Shown: positions 58,401 to 64,000 of the stretch, in pieces
How the letters are laid out: each line of letters opens with the position of its first letter
Position numbering within the stretch: position 1 is the first letter of the stretch
From: Apostichopus japonicus
Lineage: Eukaryota; Echinodermata; Holothuroidea; Aspidochirotida; Stichopodidae
DNA: 64,000 nucleotides
Direction of reading: 5' to 3'
Assembly (NCBI RefSeq): GCF_037975245.1
Contig: NC_092562.1
Coordinates: forward strand, 31,248,554 to 31,312,553
Notes under the pieces: generated by a model
Databases searched by the model: none
The model's input: only the letters and a program-made list of their open reading frames with translations
What the model was told of the DNA's origin: nothing
Position numbers and translations under genes: made by a program

Positions 58401-61400
58401 ATGTGTTTATTGCATAGTTTTTAAGATTTATTCTATATTTGTGTAAAGCGCATTGACGCCAGTGCTTATTGCACTATATAAGTGTTTGGTACGTATTATT
58501 ATTATTATGTCTGAACCTCTATAAACCGCAGGGGAAGAGGGGATTCTTTACCATTTATGATGATACCTGAAATATCAGGGGAGAGACATCCTTGACTGTG
58601 AATAATTACCTGTATTTTCAGGACTAGAAGATTTCTTGATCTGCCATCTAATAAAAACAAAACAAAAGAAGAGGTCTTTTATCAGGAACAATGAACCTCT
58701 TTGTAAACAAATATCAAAGTATTTTTAGAAGACAAGAAAGAAATGAAACGATTCGACCAGTACATTCAGGAAGAAAGATAGAACTAAATGAAATGATCCG
58801 ACCATTATGATCAGAAAGAAAGATAAAAATAAAAACGATCGAACCATTATGTCCAGAAAGAAAGATATTCAGGCTTCAAATGATTAGGTTATATTTATTT
58901 GCATGAGTGTAGGAATTATATCCCTTAAAATGAAATCTGAAGAGTAATTAAGGTAAAAATTTGCTTACGATGAAAGTGAGCTTATAAGCGGTGCCGAAAA
59001 TTATAATTTCACTCAACTATTCAGTACTGTTTCAAATTAATTCAACTATTAACTTCTATCAATGCACCTTAATGTGTCTGAACAGTTTGTTTGATGTTTA
59101 CCTGGGGCACCAGTCATTTCTTTACTGGGGACACCAGTCAAAAGACAGAGCGCCATTTGACCTTACATACTGAGAGACCAAGCATCACCCTGAAATTTGG
59201 CTTAGCACCTCCAGCATGTACAAAAGTGGTTATGTAGAGAAGAAACTATGACTGAGACATGGAGCCAAGACATGACAACAGCAAAATAAAATACTTTTTG
59301 AACATTTGCAAAATAGTGCAAAATGCACCTCCTATATTTAGAAGCAACTAAGTCATGCTTTTAACAATCAAATATCATTAGTATATTACTCTTATTATTG
59401 TTTTACAATGACAATAATTATTAAATAAATTTGACCCCACACACCAGCCCCCCCCCCTCCTCCTCCCCTACCACCCCAATTTTCTGGTAGTACCTTTGAA
59501 TATCTGATATCTTTACCCTGTTGATACATCTCCTTAACTTACCTTCTTAGAATGATAAATATGATGACAAACACCACAAGTATCACCACTGCTAGAACAA
59601 CCAGAACTGGAATAGGAATTACAACTATCAAGAAGAGGAGAATAAACAAATGAATCAAACTATCCAAATGTAAGTACAATTCAAATGGATACAAAAGACA
59701 TATTTCTTACTCATTTGTTAGCAACCACTTCATTTTCCACACAGGAAAGATGCAGAGAGTATCCACCGTTGTATTCAACTCAAGCACTGATATACAATAT
59801 TCTGTAAAGTATCCATCTTTGTTTAAACTCAAGCACTGATATACAATATTCTGTAAAGTATCCATCTTTGTTTATACTCAAGCACTGATATACAATATTC
59901 TGTAAAGTATCCATCTTTGTTTAAACTCAAGCACTGATATACAATATTCTGTAAAGTATGCATCTTTGTGTAAACTCAAGCACATGCAATATTCTGTAAA
60001 GTATCCACCTCTCTGTTCAACTAGAGCACAGATATACAATATTCTGTAAATTATCCACCTCTCTGTTCAACTCGAGCACTGATATACAATATTCTGTAAA
60101 GTATCCATCTTTGTTTAAACTCAAGCACTGATATACAATATTCTGTAAAGTATCCATCTTTGTTTAAACTCAAGCACTAATATACAATATTCTGTAAAGT
60201 ATCCATCTTTGTGTAAACTCAAGCACATGCAATATTCTGTAAAGTATCCACCTCTCTGTTCAACTAGAGCACAGATATACAATATTCTGTAAATTATCCA
60301 CCTCTCTGTTCAACTCGAGCACTGATATACAATATTCTGTAAAGTATCCATTTCTCTGTTCAACTCAAGCACTGATGTACATTCTGTAACATCTTTGACC
60401 TTATGTTTTCTGTAATATCTTGATGGTTTGATCTTAGTTGTGACCTTGTTTGTTGAGTACAGAGAATTCAGGACACTACTGGAATCGTCAACATCTTAAT
60501 GTCTCTATTCAACTCTGCAAGTTACATAATTTGTACTTTATTCTTGACTACAGTATAAGCATGGATGATGAACCAGTGGTTTAGGGACCACAGTTTATAA
60601 TAATGGCTAAATAAAGAGGAAGAGTTATCCAATATTGTATAAATATAATGATCTATTATTCTCTAAATTCCATGTTTATGATACTTATAAAGACAACCCT
60701 ACCATGCATTGTGTTTTCCTCTAGTAGTATTGGTTCACTCCACACAACACTGATATCCTGAGACAACAAAAAGAAATCAAATATGAAATGTGAAATTAAA
60801 GAGAAACATGAAAGAGTGAGTAAATTGTGTACATCAGGTGACATCTGTCCAAGTAGGTCTAACAAATATGTAAGAAATTGCTTAGCATTTAATATGCCTT
60901 AATTAAAGTAAAATATTGAAGCAATTCTCATTAATAAAATGAATATTTTACAATCACATATAATAACATTTCCCAAGGTTACTTCCCCTCCCCCCCCCCC
61001 GACAACATACACACCTACACACACTTTGAATGGTTCCAGTTGATGACTAGAATTTGCATCTTATAAACAGATGCTTTAGAGGTAATGAAAGTGGATATAT
61101 ATGCCACTGAAATCAATGGTAGTAGTTTGCTCCAACTTAAAGCAAATGTAAAGTTTTATGCTTGCAATTAAATGAAGACATCAATCATTTACTGCATTCC
61201 CAATCACAATATGGCCATCATTAGCAGAGATACTATTGGCCATTTTCTGGTGTGTTTGTTGGCCAAAAACATTTATTACATTAATCACATGCAAGCCCAA
61301 GAGATGATACCTCTCATGTTAATCCCCCATGCACACATAAATACCTCCCTCCCATTCCACATGCCATCTATAGAGGTCACATTCTACAAATATGCCCACC

Positions 61401-63208
61401 TGTCCAACTTCACCTCAGATACAAGGAACATCTGGCACTGTTTGTCTGTAAATAGACCTACTCTACATCCGGCATCAATCACTAGCTACCCATCTCAACC
61501 CTGCATCAATGCCTACCGATCCACCCTGCGTCAACCCGGCCTATCCATGCACCCTGCATTAATCCTACCCATCCACCCTGCATTAATCCCTACCCATCCA
61601 CCCTGCATCAATCCCTACCCATTCACCCTGCATCACTCCCTACCCATCCATCAATCCCTACCCATCCAGCCTGCATCAATCCATATCCACCCATCCATCA
61701 ATCCCTACCCATCCACCCTGCATCAATCCCTACCATACACCCTGCATGAATCCCTACCCGTCCTCCTGACTTAATCTCCACACTTCCACCCTCACTGATC
61801 CCTTCTTTCTTCCAAATGCCTCAGAGGTCAAATTCTGATATGCTCACTTGTCCAACTTTACTGCCAGTTCCAATGAACACCTGGTATTCCTGATCTTGTC
61901 TCAAGGGTGCATTATAATAAATCCCATACTCCTTTCCATCGCCGACAGTGAAAGACTGTTCTTCCTCAGATTTCACAATTTCTGCTGCGATGTATTCATC
62001 AGGATTATCGTCATAATTCCCAACACCACCAATGTTTCTTTTCATCTTCTCTTGTACTAGGGTAGATTTCACTCTTATGTAGTAACCTCTGAAAAGGAAA
62101 AGGTACTACAGGTATTGAATTTGGGTGTTTCATAAATTAACATGAATACATCGATGGATGGATGGACAAACTGACAGACAGATATAATTGAAGAGTTTAA
62201 CAGAATTATTGAAATGTTAAAACTCATTTCAGCTACACTCCAGAAATAATATACTTCACAACCAGCTTCAACTTTGCAGGATCGCAACGTTAAATCACAT
62301 GTAGTCACTGGAGCAGGAATTGGCCGTTTGACAATTACCAGACTGCCAAGCCAGTCAAGTCTGCCTTATAGAAAAACAGTCCTCAAATTCACTTGAGAAT
62401 TATTAATTTGTTACTTGATAGCATAAACTACCCCAAGTACTGCAATTAGGATTCATCCTTGTGCACACCTAATTAGTTGACCAGCCACAGTATGATTGTA
62501 AAGACAAGTGCTCTAATGGCTGGTACTACTTTCCTGTGTGAAGCCAATTTGGCTTGACCATTGAAATAGTACACGGTGTGTTTAATCATGAATTTGTGCA
62601 GAGGAGTGTTCAGTATGGCTAGCATTATCGACCCGGGAAGATATTCTATCTACCCTGTTTGCGGCCAAAAACAGGGGACGCCAGTGGTATTCACTATAGG
62701 CAGGGAAGATTGTAATGGCCTTGTAACTTTCTGAATACTCATTGAAAAGAGAAGGCTTCAGGTAATAGTCAGACTTCATCAACAATTATCACATGGATAG
62801 GGTTTCAAATGAGCCTCTGTTGGATTCCTAACCCTTGGGATATAACTGAACTGAGATTATCGTATACTATTTGGCAACAGCTCTTCTTTCTTCCTTATCT
62901 ATTGGGGGTTTCAAGTCTAATGTTTGCTGATGCTCTCGTGCCACATGGAGCATGTTATAGCACAGAGGGCTCCTCTGTTTGTTAATTACTTCTTTAAATC
63001 TGATGATATGTCTATGTCAGTTTACTGAAAAGGAAAAATTGCCAACAACATGTGGTAAATGTTTCCAAGTTGATGCACTTCATAAATGAACTTGAGAAGT
63101 ATATCTAGTAGTTTACTTACGTTGAGTATGCTTGTGTTAGAGGAGGTAGTATCATTGTGGCAGTTTCCACATTTCTTGAGACTGTAGATATACTCACTGG
63201 CTCTAAAT
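43785..63208 (-). CDS. Receptor-type protein tyrosine phosphatase, 3' 21 exons (5' end outside window)
   Basis: Type I membrane phosphatase-family receptor, read on the minus strand from 21 exons whose GT-AG boundaries and codon phases all join. Order: fibronectin III-like membrane-proximal domain (63208-60703), transmembrane helix (59624-59543), acidic juxtamembrane segment (58647-56827), PTP domain D1 (56532-49943), PTP domain D2 (49451-43785), stop TAA. Diagnostic motifs seen: HSRVKL, FWRMVW, YWP, SWPDG and VHC..GVG in D1; [21 protein letters not shown] and VHCMDGASR in D2. Family knowledge: such receptors remove phosphate from tyrosines of junctional and signalling proteins, with D1 normally active and D2 regulatory. 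Here D1 lacks the catalytic Arg, so activity is doubtful. The N-terminal ectodomain, signal peptide and promoter lie beyond the right edge. Subfamily not assigned. Confidence 0.95.
44060..44720. repeat. Degenerate short tandem repeat (ATCACACTGAA-type)
   Basis: Loose repetition of TGCATCACACTGAAA-like words across the intron before the last exon, with a tighter CACATCAATTCAAACTA triplet near 44645-44700. Confidence 0.7.
44743..44878 (-). CDS. RPTP exon: D2 P-loop with Arg retained
   Basis: 136 bp starting just after HC. The joined signature is HCMDGASRCG, which satisfies C..G..R, so D2 keeps both Cys and Arg. The rest (FVSALLEI .. [19 protein letters not shown]) is the usual C-terminal helix pair. 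Acceptor caaag, donor gtgagg. Confidence 0.94.
44960..45475. repeat. ~52-bp minisatellite related to an RPTP exon donor junction, about 9 copies
   Basis: Unit: ATATAACTTATATGCTATAA then GCAGCAAGGTTTGTGGTGAT then TTACTATATTTC. The ATAACTTACATGC..A.CA.CAA part matches the 3' junction of the exon ending at 45577. Confidence 0.9.
45577..45710 (-). CDS. RPTP exon: D2 degenerate WPD loop, ends at catalytic Cys
   Basis: 134 bp. Encodes [20 protein letters not shown] then DG, where the WPD loop is replaced by W-S-Q-D. Ends at IVVHC with donor gtaagt inside the next codon. The 3' junction of this exon resembles the unit of the array at 44960-45475. Confidence 0.93.
46377..46508 (-). CDS. RPTP exon: D2 YWPD region
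   Basis: 132 bp, 44 codons, phase 0 at both ends. [20 protein letters not shown] aligns with the conserved C.+YWP..; the remainder is a Cys/Lys-rich strand region ending CLKNK. Acceptor ctacag, donor gtaaat. Confidence 0.92.
47009..47090 (-). pseudogene. Degenerate tandem copy of the D2 DFWRMV exon
   Basis: Encodes [20 protein letters not shown] and QMDKNE, very close to the functional exon at 47164-47298, but the donor GT is changed (GAA AAG ATG..) and the 5' part with TQ.P is missing or unrecognisable. It lies in the intron ~75 bp past the real donor. Confidence 0.8.
47164..47298 (-). CDS. RPTP exon: D2 TQ.P and DFWRMV region
   Basis: 135 bp, 45 codons, phase 0 at both ends. [16 protein letters not shown] aligns with .KDAFI.TQGP.., followed by [20 protein letters not shown]. 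Acceptor ctcttag chosen because TAAAG after the nearer AG gives a stop. Donor gtaagt. A degenerate copy of its 3' half lies at 47009-47090. Confidence 0.95.
47745..48561. repeat. ~48-bp minisatellite carrying an RPTP exon end plus splice donor, about 17 copies
   Basis: On the coding strand each unit is TATAATGCCTCTGTGGTAGA T|gtaagtactatatatagag.. followed by TTGGTAGC, that is the last ~18 bases of the exon 48562-48641, its donor, and ~30 intron bases. Copies near the exon are exact 48-mers; farther copies alternate two variants (a ~94-bp higher-order unit). Confidence 0.95.
48562..48641 (-). CDS. RPTP exon: D2 DYINAS region
   Basis: 80 bp encoding [20 protein letters not shown] followed by INASVVD. 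Acceptor tttcag, donor GAT|gtaagt. The final 18 bases with the donor and ~30 intron bases form the unit of a large array immediately downstream. Confidence 0.95.
49361..49451 (-). CDS. RPTP exon: D2 KNRY motif
   Basis: 91 bp encoding [11 protein letters not shown].. then [15 protein letters not shown], an intact N..KNRY..VLP motif of the second PTP domain. The acceptor chosen is gttttacag, because the nearer AG breaks the frame. Donor gtgagt. Confidence 0.95.
49943..50065 (-). CDS. RPTP exon: D1 Q-loop and D1-D2 linker
   Basis: 123 bp, 41 codons. Starts [15 protein letters not shown], the Q-loop helix of D1 (consensus ..EQY.F.Y.A.), keeping the Gln. It continues through a linker to EDEITQEYK, the start of D2. 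Acceptor tatag, donor gtgagg. Confidence 0.93.
50827..50907 (-). CDS. Candidate symmetric cassette exon in the RPTP gene
   Basis: 81 bp with good signals (acceptor ctacatttcag, donor CTT|gtaagt), open in phase 0 and encoding [20 protein letters not shown] then DWILKQL. It sits between two phase-0 exons and could be spliced in without a frameshift. It is not part of a canonical PTP fold, and the direct join NMIENE|LQYWF already gives the standard Q-loop. Possibly chance. Confidence 0.25.
51135..51276 (-). CDS. RPTP exon: D1 P-loop with Arg-to-Ala change, and C-terminal helices
   Basis: 142 bp beginning right after VHC. With the split codon AG|T the signature reads [12 protein letters not shown]. 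The PTP consensus is HC..G..R, so the phosphate-binding Arg at Cys+6 is Ala (GCT). The remainder follows the family pattern (LS V..FV..MR.DR..MI) and ends NMIENE in phase 0. Acceptor ttccag, donor gtagag. Confidence 0.95.
51375..51647. repeat. ~92-bp tandem repeat copying the D1 catalytic-Cys exon end and donor, 3 copies
   Basis: TCATACCTGCAGTGTA.CAAT GGTGCT (reverse complement of the exon end ..LVHC plus donor) recurs at ~51457, ~51549 and the true site 51641. Each is followed by intron sequence ACATAACAAAGGTATTGATG. Confidence 0.88.
51648..51790 (-). CDS. RPTP exon: D1 WPD loop and catalytic Cys
   Basis: 143 bp. Contains the WPD loop ([11 protein letters not shown]), with the general-acid Asp intact, and ends at PLVHC, placing the nucleophilic Cys next to the donor gtatga. 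The 3' end of this exon has been duplicated downstream (see the repeat at 51375-51647). Confidence 0.95.
52226..52262. repeat. (TA)n microsatellite
   Basis: TA alternation in the intron just below the 52336 exon end. Comparable short tracts are at 54094-54122, 55446-55478 and 56262-56285. Confidence 0.9.
52336..52464 (-). CDS. RPTP exon: D1 YWP region
   Basis: 129 bp, 43 codons, phase 0 at both ends. [10 protein letters not shown] aligns with the conserved KC..YWP motif and is followed by the FGEYTLIW strand. Acceptor tttcag, donor gtacta. Confidence 0.93.
52657..52742 (-). CDS. RPTP exon: D1 FWRMVW region
   Basis: 86 bp encoding [20 protein letters not shown] then IIINLRQTL, the conserved GP...T..DFWRM.W helix and following strand. 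Donor gtaagt. Confidence 0.95.
52824..53118. repeat. ~23-bp pyrimidine-rich minisatellite, about 12 copies
   Basis: TTCCTGCTATTGTTCTTTCT repeated with small indels. It is open in several plus-strand frames (Phe/Leu/Ser-rich), which I take as repeat artefact. In the RPTP intron it is a purine-rich run on the coding strand. Confidence 0.95.
53621..53654 (-). CDS. RPTP exon: D1 microexon (FIAAQG)
   Basis: 34 bp encoding [11 protein letters not shown], equivalent to the conserved .AFIATQGP strand, with Thr replaced by Ala. Acceptor tatag, donor gtaaga; joins by phase to [12 protein letters not shown]. Confidence 0.88.
54124..54172 (-). repeat. Partial copy of the tRNA-SINE head
   Basis: Matches 40399-40445 (GCGGACACCCTAAC.ACTAGG..) and borders a (TA)n tract; the B box is missing. 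Confidence 0.7.
54480..54795. repeat. ~34-bp minisatellite, about 9 copies
   Basis: CTCTGATACCCCTACTACCC CTCCTTCACCACAC with minor variants, within the RPTP intron between the 53654 and 55287 exons. Confidence 0.95.
55287..55351 (-). CDS. RPTP exon: D1 DHSRVKL region
   Basis: 65 bp encoding [20 protein letters not shown] plus LK, the conserved YDHSRVKL...DYINASY block with Ile-to-Tyr and Ser-to-Asn changes. Acceptor caacag, donor gtatgt, leaves in phase 0. Confidence 0.93.
56457..56532 (-). CDS. RPTP exon: D1 N-terminal loop, degenerate KNRY
   Basis: 76 bp encoding [20 protein letters not shown] followed by TGILP. In active PTPs this position carries the pTyr-recognition motif N..KNRY; here it reads RKNSN, so Arg-Tyr is replaced. 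The downstream context (ILPYDHSRVKL) keeps the alignment unambiguous. Acceptor gaacag, donor gtgagt. Confidence 0.9.
56827..57392 (-). CDS. RPTP exon: long acidic juxtamembrane segment and start of D1
   Basis: 566 bp, 188 codons, the longest exon. The first ~160 residues are hydrophilic, rich in Asp, Glu, Ser and Thr, with no domain I recognise. The last ~30 ([12 protein letters not shown].. to TDEFK) resemble the helical lead-in to a PTP domain. The juxtamembrane stretch is long and could hold phosphorylation or docking sites (inference). Confidence 0.92.
57700..58030. mobile_element. Short interspersed repeat, copy 1 (MITE-like)
   Basis: About 330 bp matching 62360-62712 in the same orientation: CTGCCTTATAGAAAAACAGT.. 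TACCCCAAGTACTGC..AGG.. GGCTGGTACTACTTTCCTGT.. CTATAGGCA.GGAAG. The two ends read CTGCCTTATAG and CTATAGGCAGG, suggesting imperfect TIRs. Confidence 0.75.
58110..58512 (+). pseudogene. LINE 3' fragment (CR1/L2-like)
   Basis: Encodes [20 protein letters not shown] then [12 protein letters not shown], the last residues of a LINE polyprotein. A 3' UTR follows with GTAAAGCGCATTGACGCC..TGCACTATATAAG and an (ATT)n tail. Lies in the intron between the 58610 and 57392 exon ends, antisense to the gene. Confidence 0.85.
58610..58647 (-). CDS. RPTP exon: short cytosolic juxtamembrane exon
   Basis: 38-bp microexon encoding [12 protein letters not shown] between acceptor tattag and donor gtaatt. Basic residues directly after the membrane fit the positive-inside rule. 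Phases match the exons on both sides. Confidence 0.85.
59543..59624 (-). CDS. RPTP exon: transmembrane helix
   Basis: 82 bp. After the completed Val codon it encodes about 24 uninterrupted hydrophobic residues (starting [13 protein letters not shown]) followed by two Arg, the usual stop-transfer signal. Donor gtaagt. This is the single membrane pass and fixes the topology, with the PTP domains cytosolic. Confidence 0.95.
59757..60385. repeat. ~55-bp minisatellite with a higher-order duplication, about 11-12 copies
   Basis: Unit CAAGCACTGATATACAATAT TCTGTAAAGTATCCATCTTT G..TAAACT. A run including the CATGCAATATTCTG and CTCTCTGTTCAACTAGAGCA variants appears twice ~240 bp apart, so blocks of several units were duplicated. 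Confidence 0.93.
60703..60757 (-). CDS. RPTP exon: last FN3 strand and stalk
   Basis: 55 bp between acceptor gtctcag and donor gtaggg. Encodes [15 protein letters not shown], the final FN3 strand (a W-S-E/D-P pattern is common there) and the short stalk before the membrane. Leaves in phase 1, matching the transmembrane exon. Confidence 0.85.
61455..61790. repeat. ~25-bp minisatellite, about 12 copies
   Basis: ATCCCTACCCATCCACCCTG CATCA with variants. It causes the long plus-strand open frame 61172-61774, which I do not regard as a gene. Confidence 0.93.
61848..62088 (-). CDS. RPTP exon: core of membrane-proximal extracellular domain
   Basis: 241 bp, 80 full codons. Contains the RPTP-typical run DEYIAAEI, then [17 protein letters not shown] and YQVFIGTGS, which match the extracellular domain next to the membrane in RPTPs. 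Acceptor tttcag, donor gtgagc, ends in phase 0. Confidence 0.93.
62360..62712. mobile_element. Short interspersed repeat, copy 2 (MITE-like)
   Basis: Second copy of the 57700-58030 element, with moderate divergence. Both are in introns of the RPTP gene. Confidence 0.75.
63121..63208 (-). CDS. RPTP exon: start of membrane-proximal FN3-like domain
   Basis: 88 bp, enters in phase 1 and leaves in phase 2, flanked by acceptor tatacag and donor gtaagt. Encodes a beta-strand pattern typical of FN3 ([16 protein letters not shown]). It joins in frame to the next exon. Earlier exons are outside the window. Confidence 0.85.
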
Positions 63209-64000
63209 CTGTATATACAATACCATTGAAAATCATTTGATCACACAAATAGAGAAGAAACACAAGATAGATGAAAAGATCATGTCCATTTTAACAATTA
63301 TGACATATAAAAGTAAATGATACAAAATGTACTGATATGTAGAATAATACTAAAATTTGTCGTATAAAGAAAAACAATAATACTAATATCTTTCATATAG
63401 AAAATAATAATAATAATACTTATATCTATCATATAAACATTATAATACCTAATATTTTGTACAAAAAAATAATATCAATATTTCTGTCATACAAAAACAA
63501 TAATTATACTAATATGTCATACAAAAAATAATACTAATATTTCTGTCATATACAAATAAAAATAATACTTATATCTGTGATATAAATAAAACAATAATAA
63601 TAATACTAAGATCTGTTGTTAGAGAACAGTGCATAAAGAGAGATAGGGAGATATATGGGCATTCATCTCCAAATATTAATGATATAAGTTTAATATTCAT
63701 ATGACTATACAATAACTATCCACTCTTTCATCCATTGTAAGAGAACTTAATCAAAATCTTCACTTTGTAATTGATAGGAATTTCAATATTTTTGCAGTGC
63801 ACCCGGTTGGGACAATTTTTTCTGTACTGTAGTGTTATTTTCAGCTTCAGAGCACTTGTATGGTCAGTACGAGCAGTATGAATATCATGTGTTCTATCAG
63901 ATCAAGGTTAGGAACTGTTTGTACTGTCAAAAACCAGTGCTTTGAAGCCTGATATTGGTGTACAGCTAAGAGAGATACTAGCATTAGGAACTTGTCCCAA
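63209..64000 (-). other. RPTP intron at the right edge
   Basis: No additional upstream RPTP exon recognised before the window ends; the phase-1 acceptor at 63208 requires a preceding exon outside. Confidence 0.5.
63340..63615. repeat. Degenerate AT-rich repeat (AATAATACTAATATCTGTCA-type)
   Basis: Repeated TAATACTAATAT.T.TCATA and (AAT)n words in the intron upstream of the 63208 exon. Confidence 0.75.

Noticed and set aside
61172-61774. 200-codon plus-strand open frame
   Set aside because: Its second half is a 25-bp CATCCACCCTG minisatellite, the first half has no domain, and it lies in an intron antisense to the RPTP. Treated as a repeat artefact.

Overview
This is a 64-kb piece of an intron-rich, AT-rich, repeat-dense animal genome. 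The family content (Tie-like Ig/EGF ectodomain, tandem-domain receptor tyrosine phosphatase, Penelope, copia, LINE, hAT and TTAA-type elements, many minisatellites) suggests a marine invertebrate deuterostome, most likely an echinoderm. That assignment is an inference. I see no rRNA, tRNA gene, CRISPR array or prokaryotic operon.

Layout. The main gene is on the minus strand and enters from the right edge. Twenty-one consecutive exons from 63208 down to 43785 encode the C-terminal ~880 residues of a receptor-type protein tyrosine phosphatase (RPTP): membrane-proximal fibronectin-like domain, transmembrane helix, a long acidic juxtamembrane segment, PTP domain D1 and PTP domain D2, ending in a TAA stop. 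All splice phases join. From 43.8 to 33.2 kb lies an intergenic block of LINE pieces, a Penelope endonuclease piece, a tRNA-SINE, a small hAT element and a 3.26-kb long-TIR element. At 33239 and 27709 on the minus strand are two paralogous 97-bp signal-peptide first exons, each with a conserved CCAAT-type block upstream. The 27.7-kb exon leads into a second gene (Ig-like exons at 23.9 and 17.2 kb, a Tie-like EGF exon at 4.9 kb) that leaves the window on the left. The two genes are head to tail, so this looks like a tandem cluster of cell-surface tyrosine-signalling receptors.

The introns carry several intact-looking transposon insertions with readable target-site duplications: a 2.46-kb foldback element (CATGAG), a long-TIR element (CGCGAG), two hAT-type elements (8-bp duplications) and a TTAA-flanked element. 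Remnants of copia, Penelope and LINE elements are also present.

Most notable observations. (1) The two PTP domains have complementary damage. D1 keeps the WPD Asp and the nucleophilic Cys but has Ala in place of the P-loop Arg and has lost KNRY. D2 keeps Cys, Arg and KNRY but has lost the WPD motif and the Q-loop Gln. (2) Several minisatellites in this gene appear to be seeded from exon/intron junctions and so copy splice donors. The clearest has about 17 copies of a ~48-bp unit, each containing the last 18 nt of a D2 exon plus its donor. (3) The duplicated first exon and promoter. (4) The foldback element, with a near-identical 90-codon open frame in both arms.
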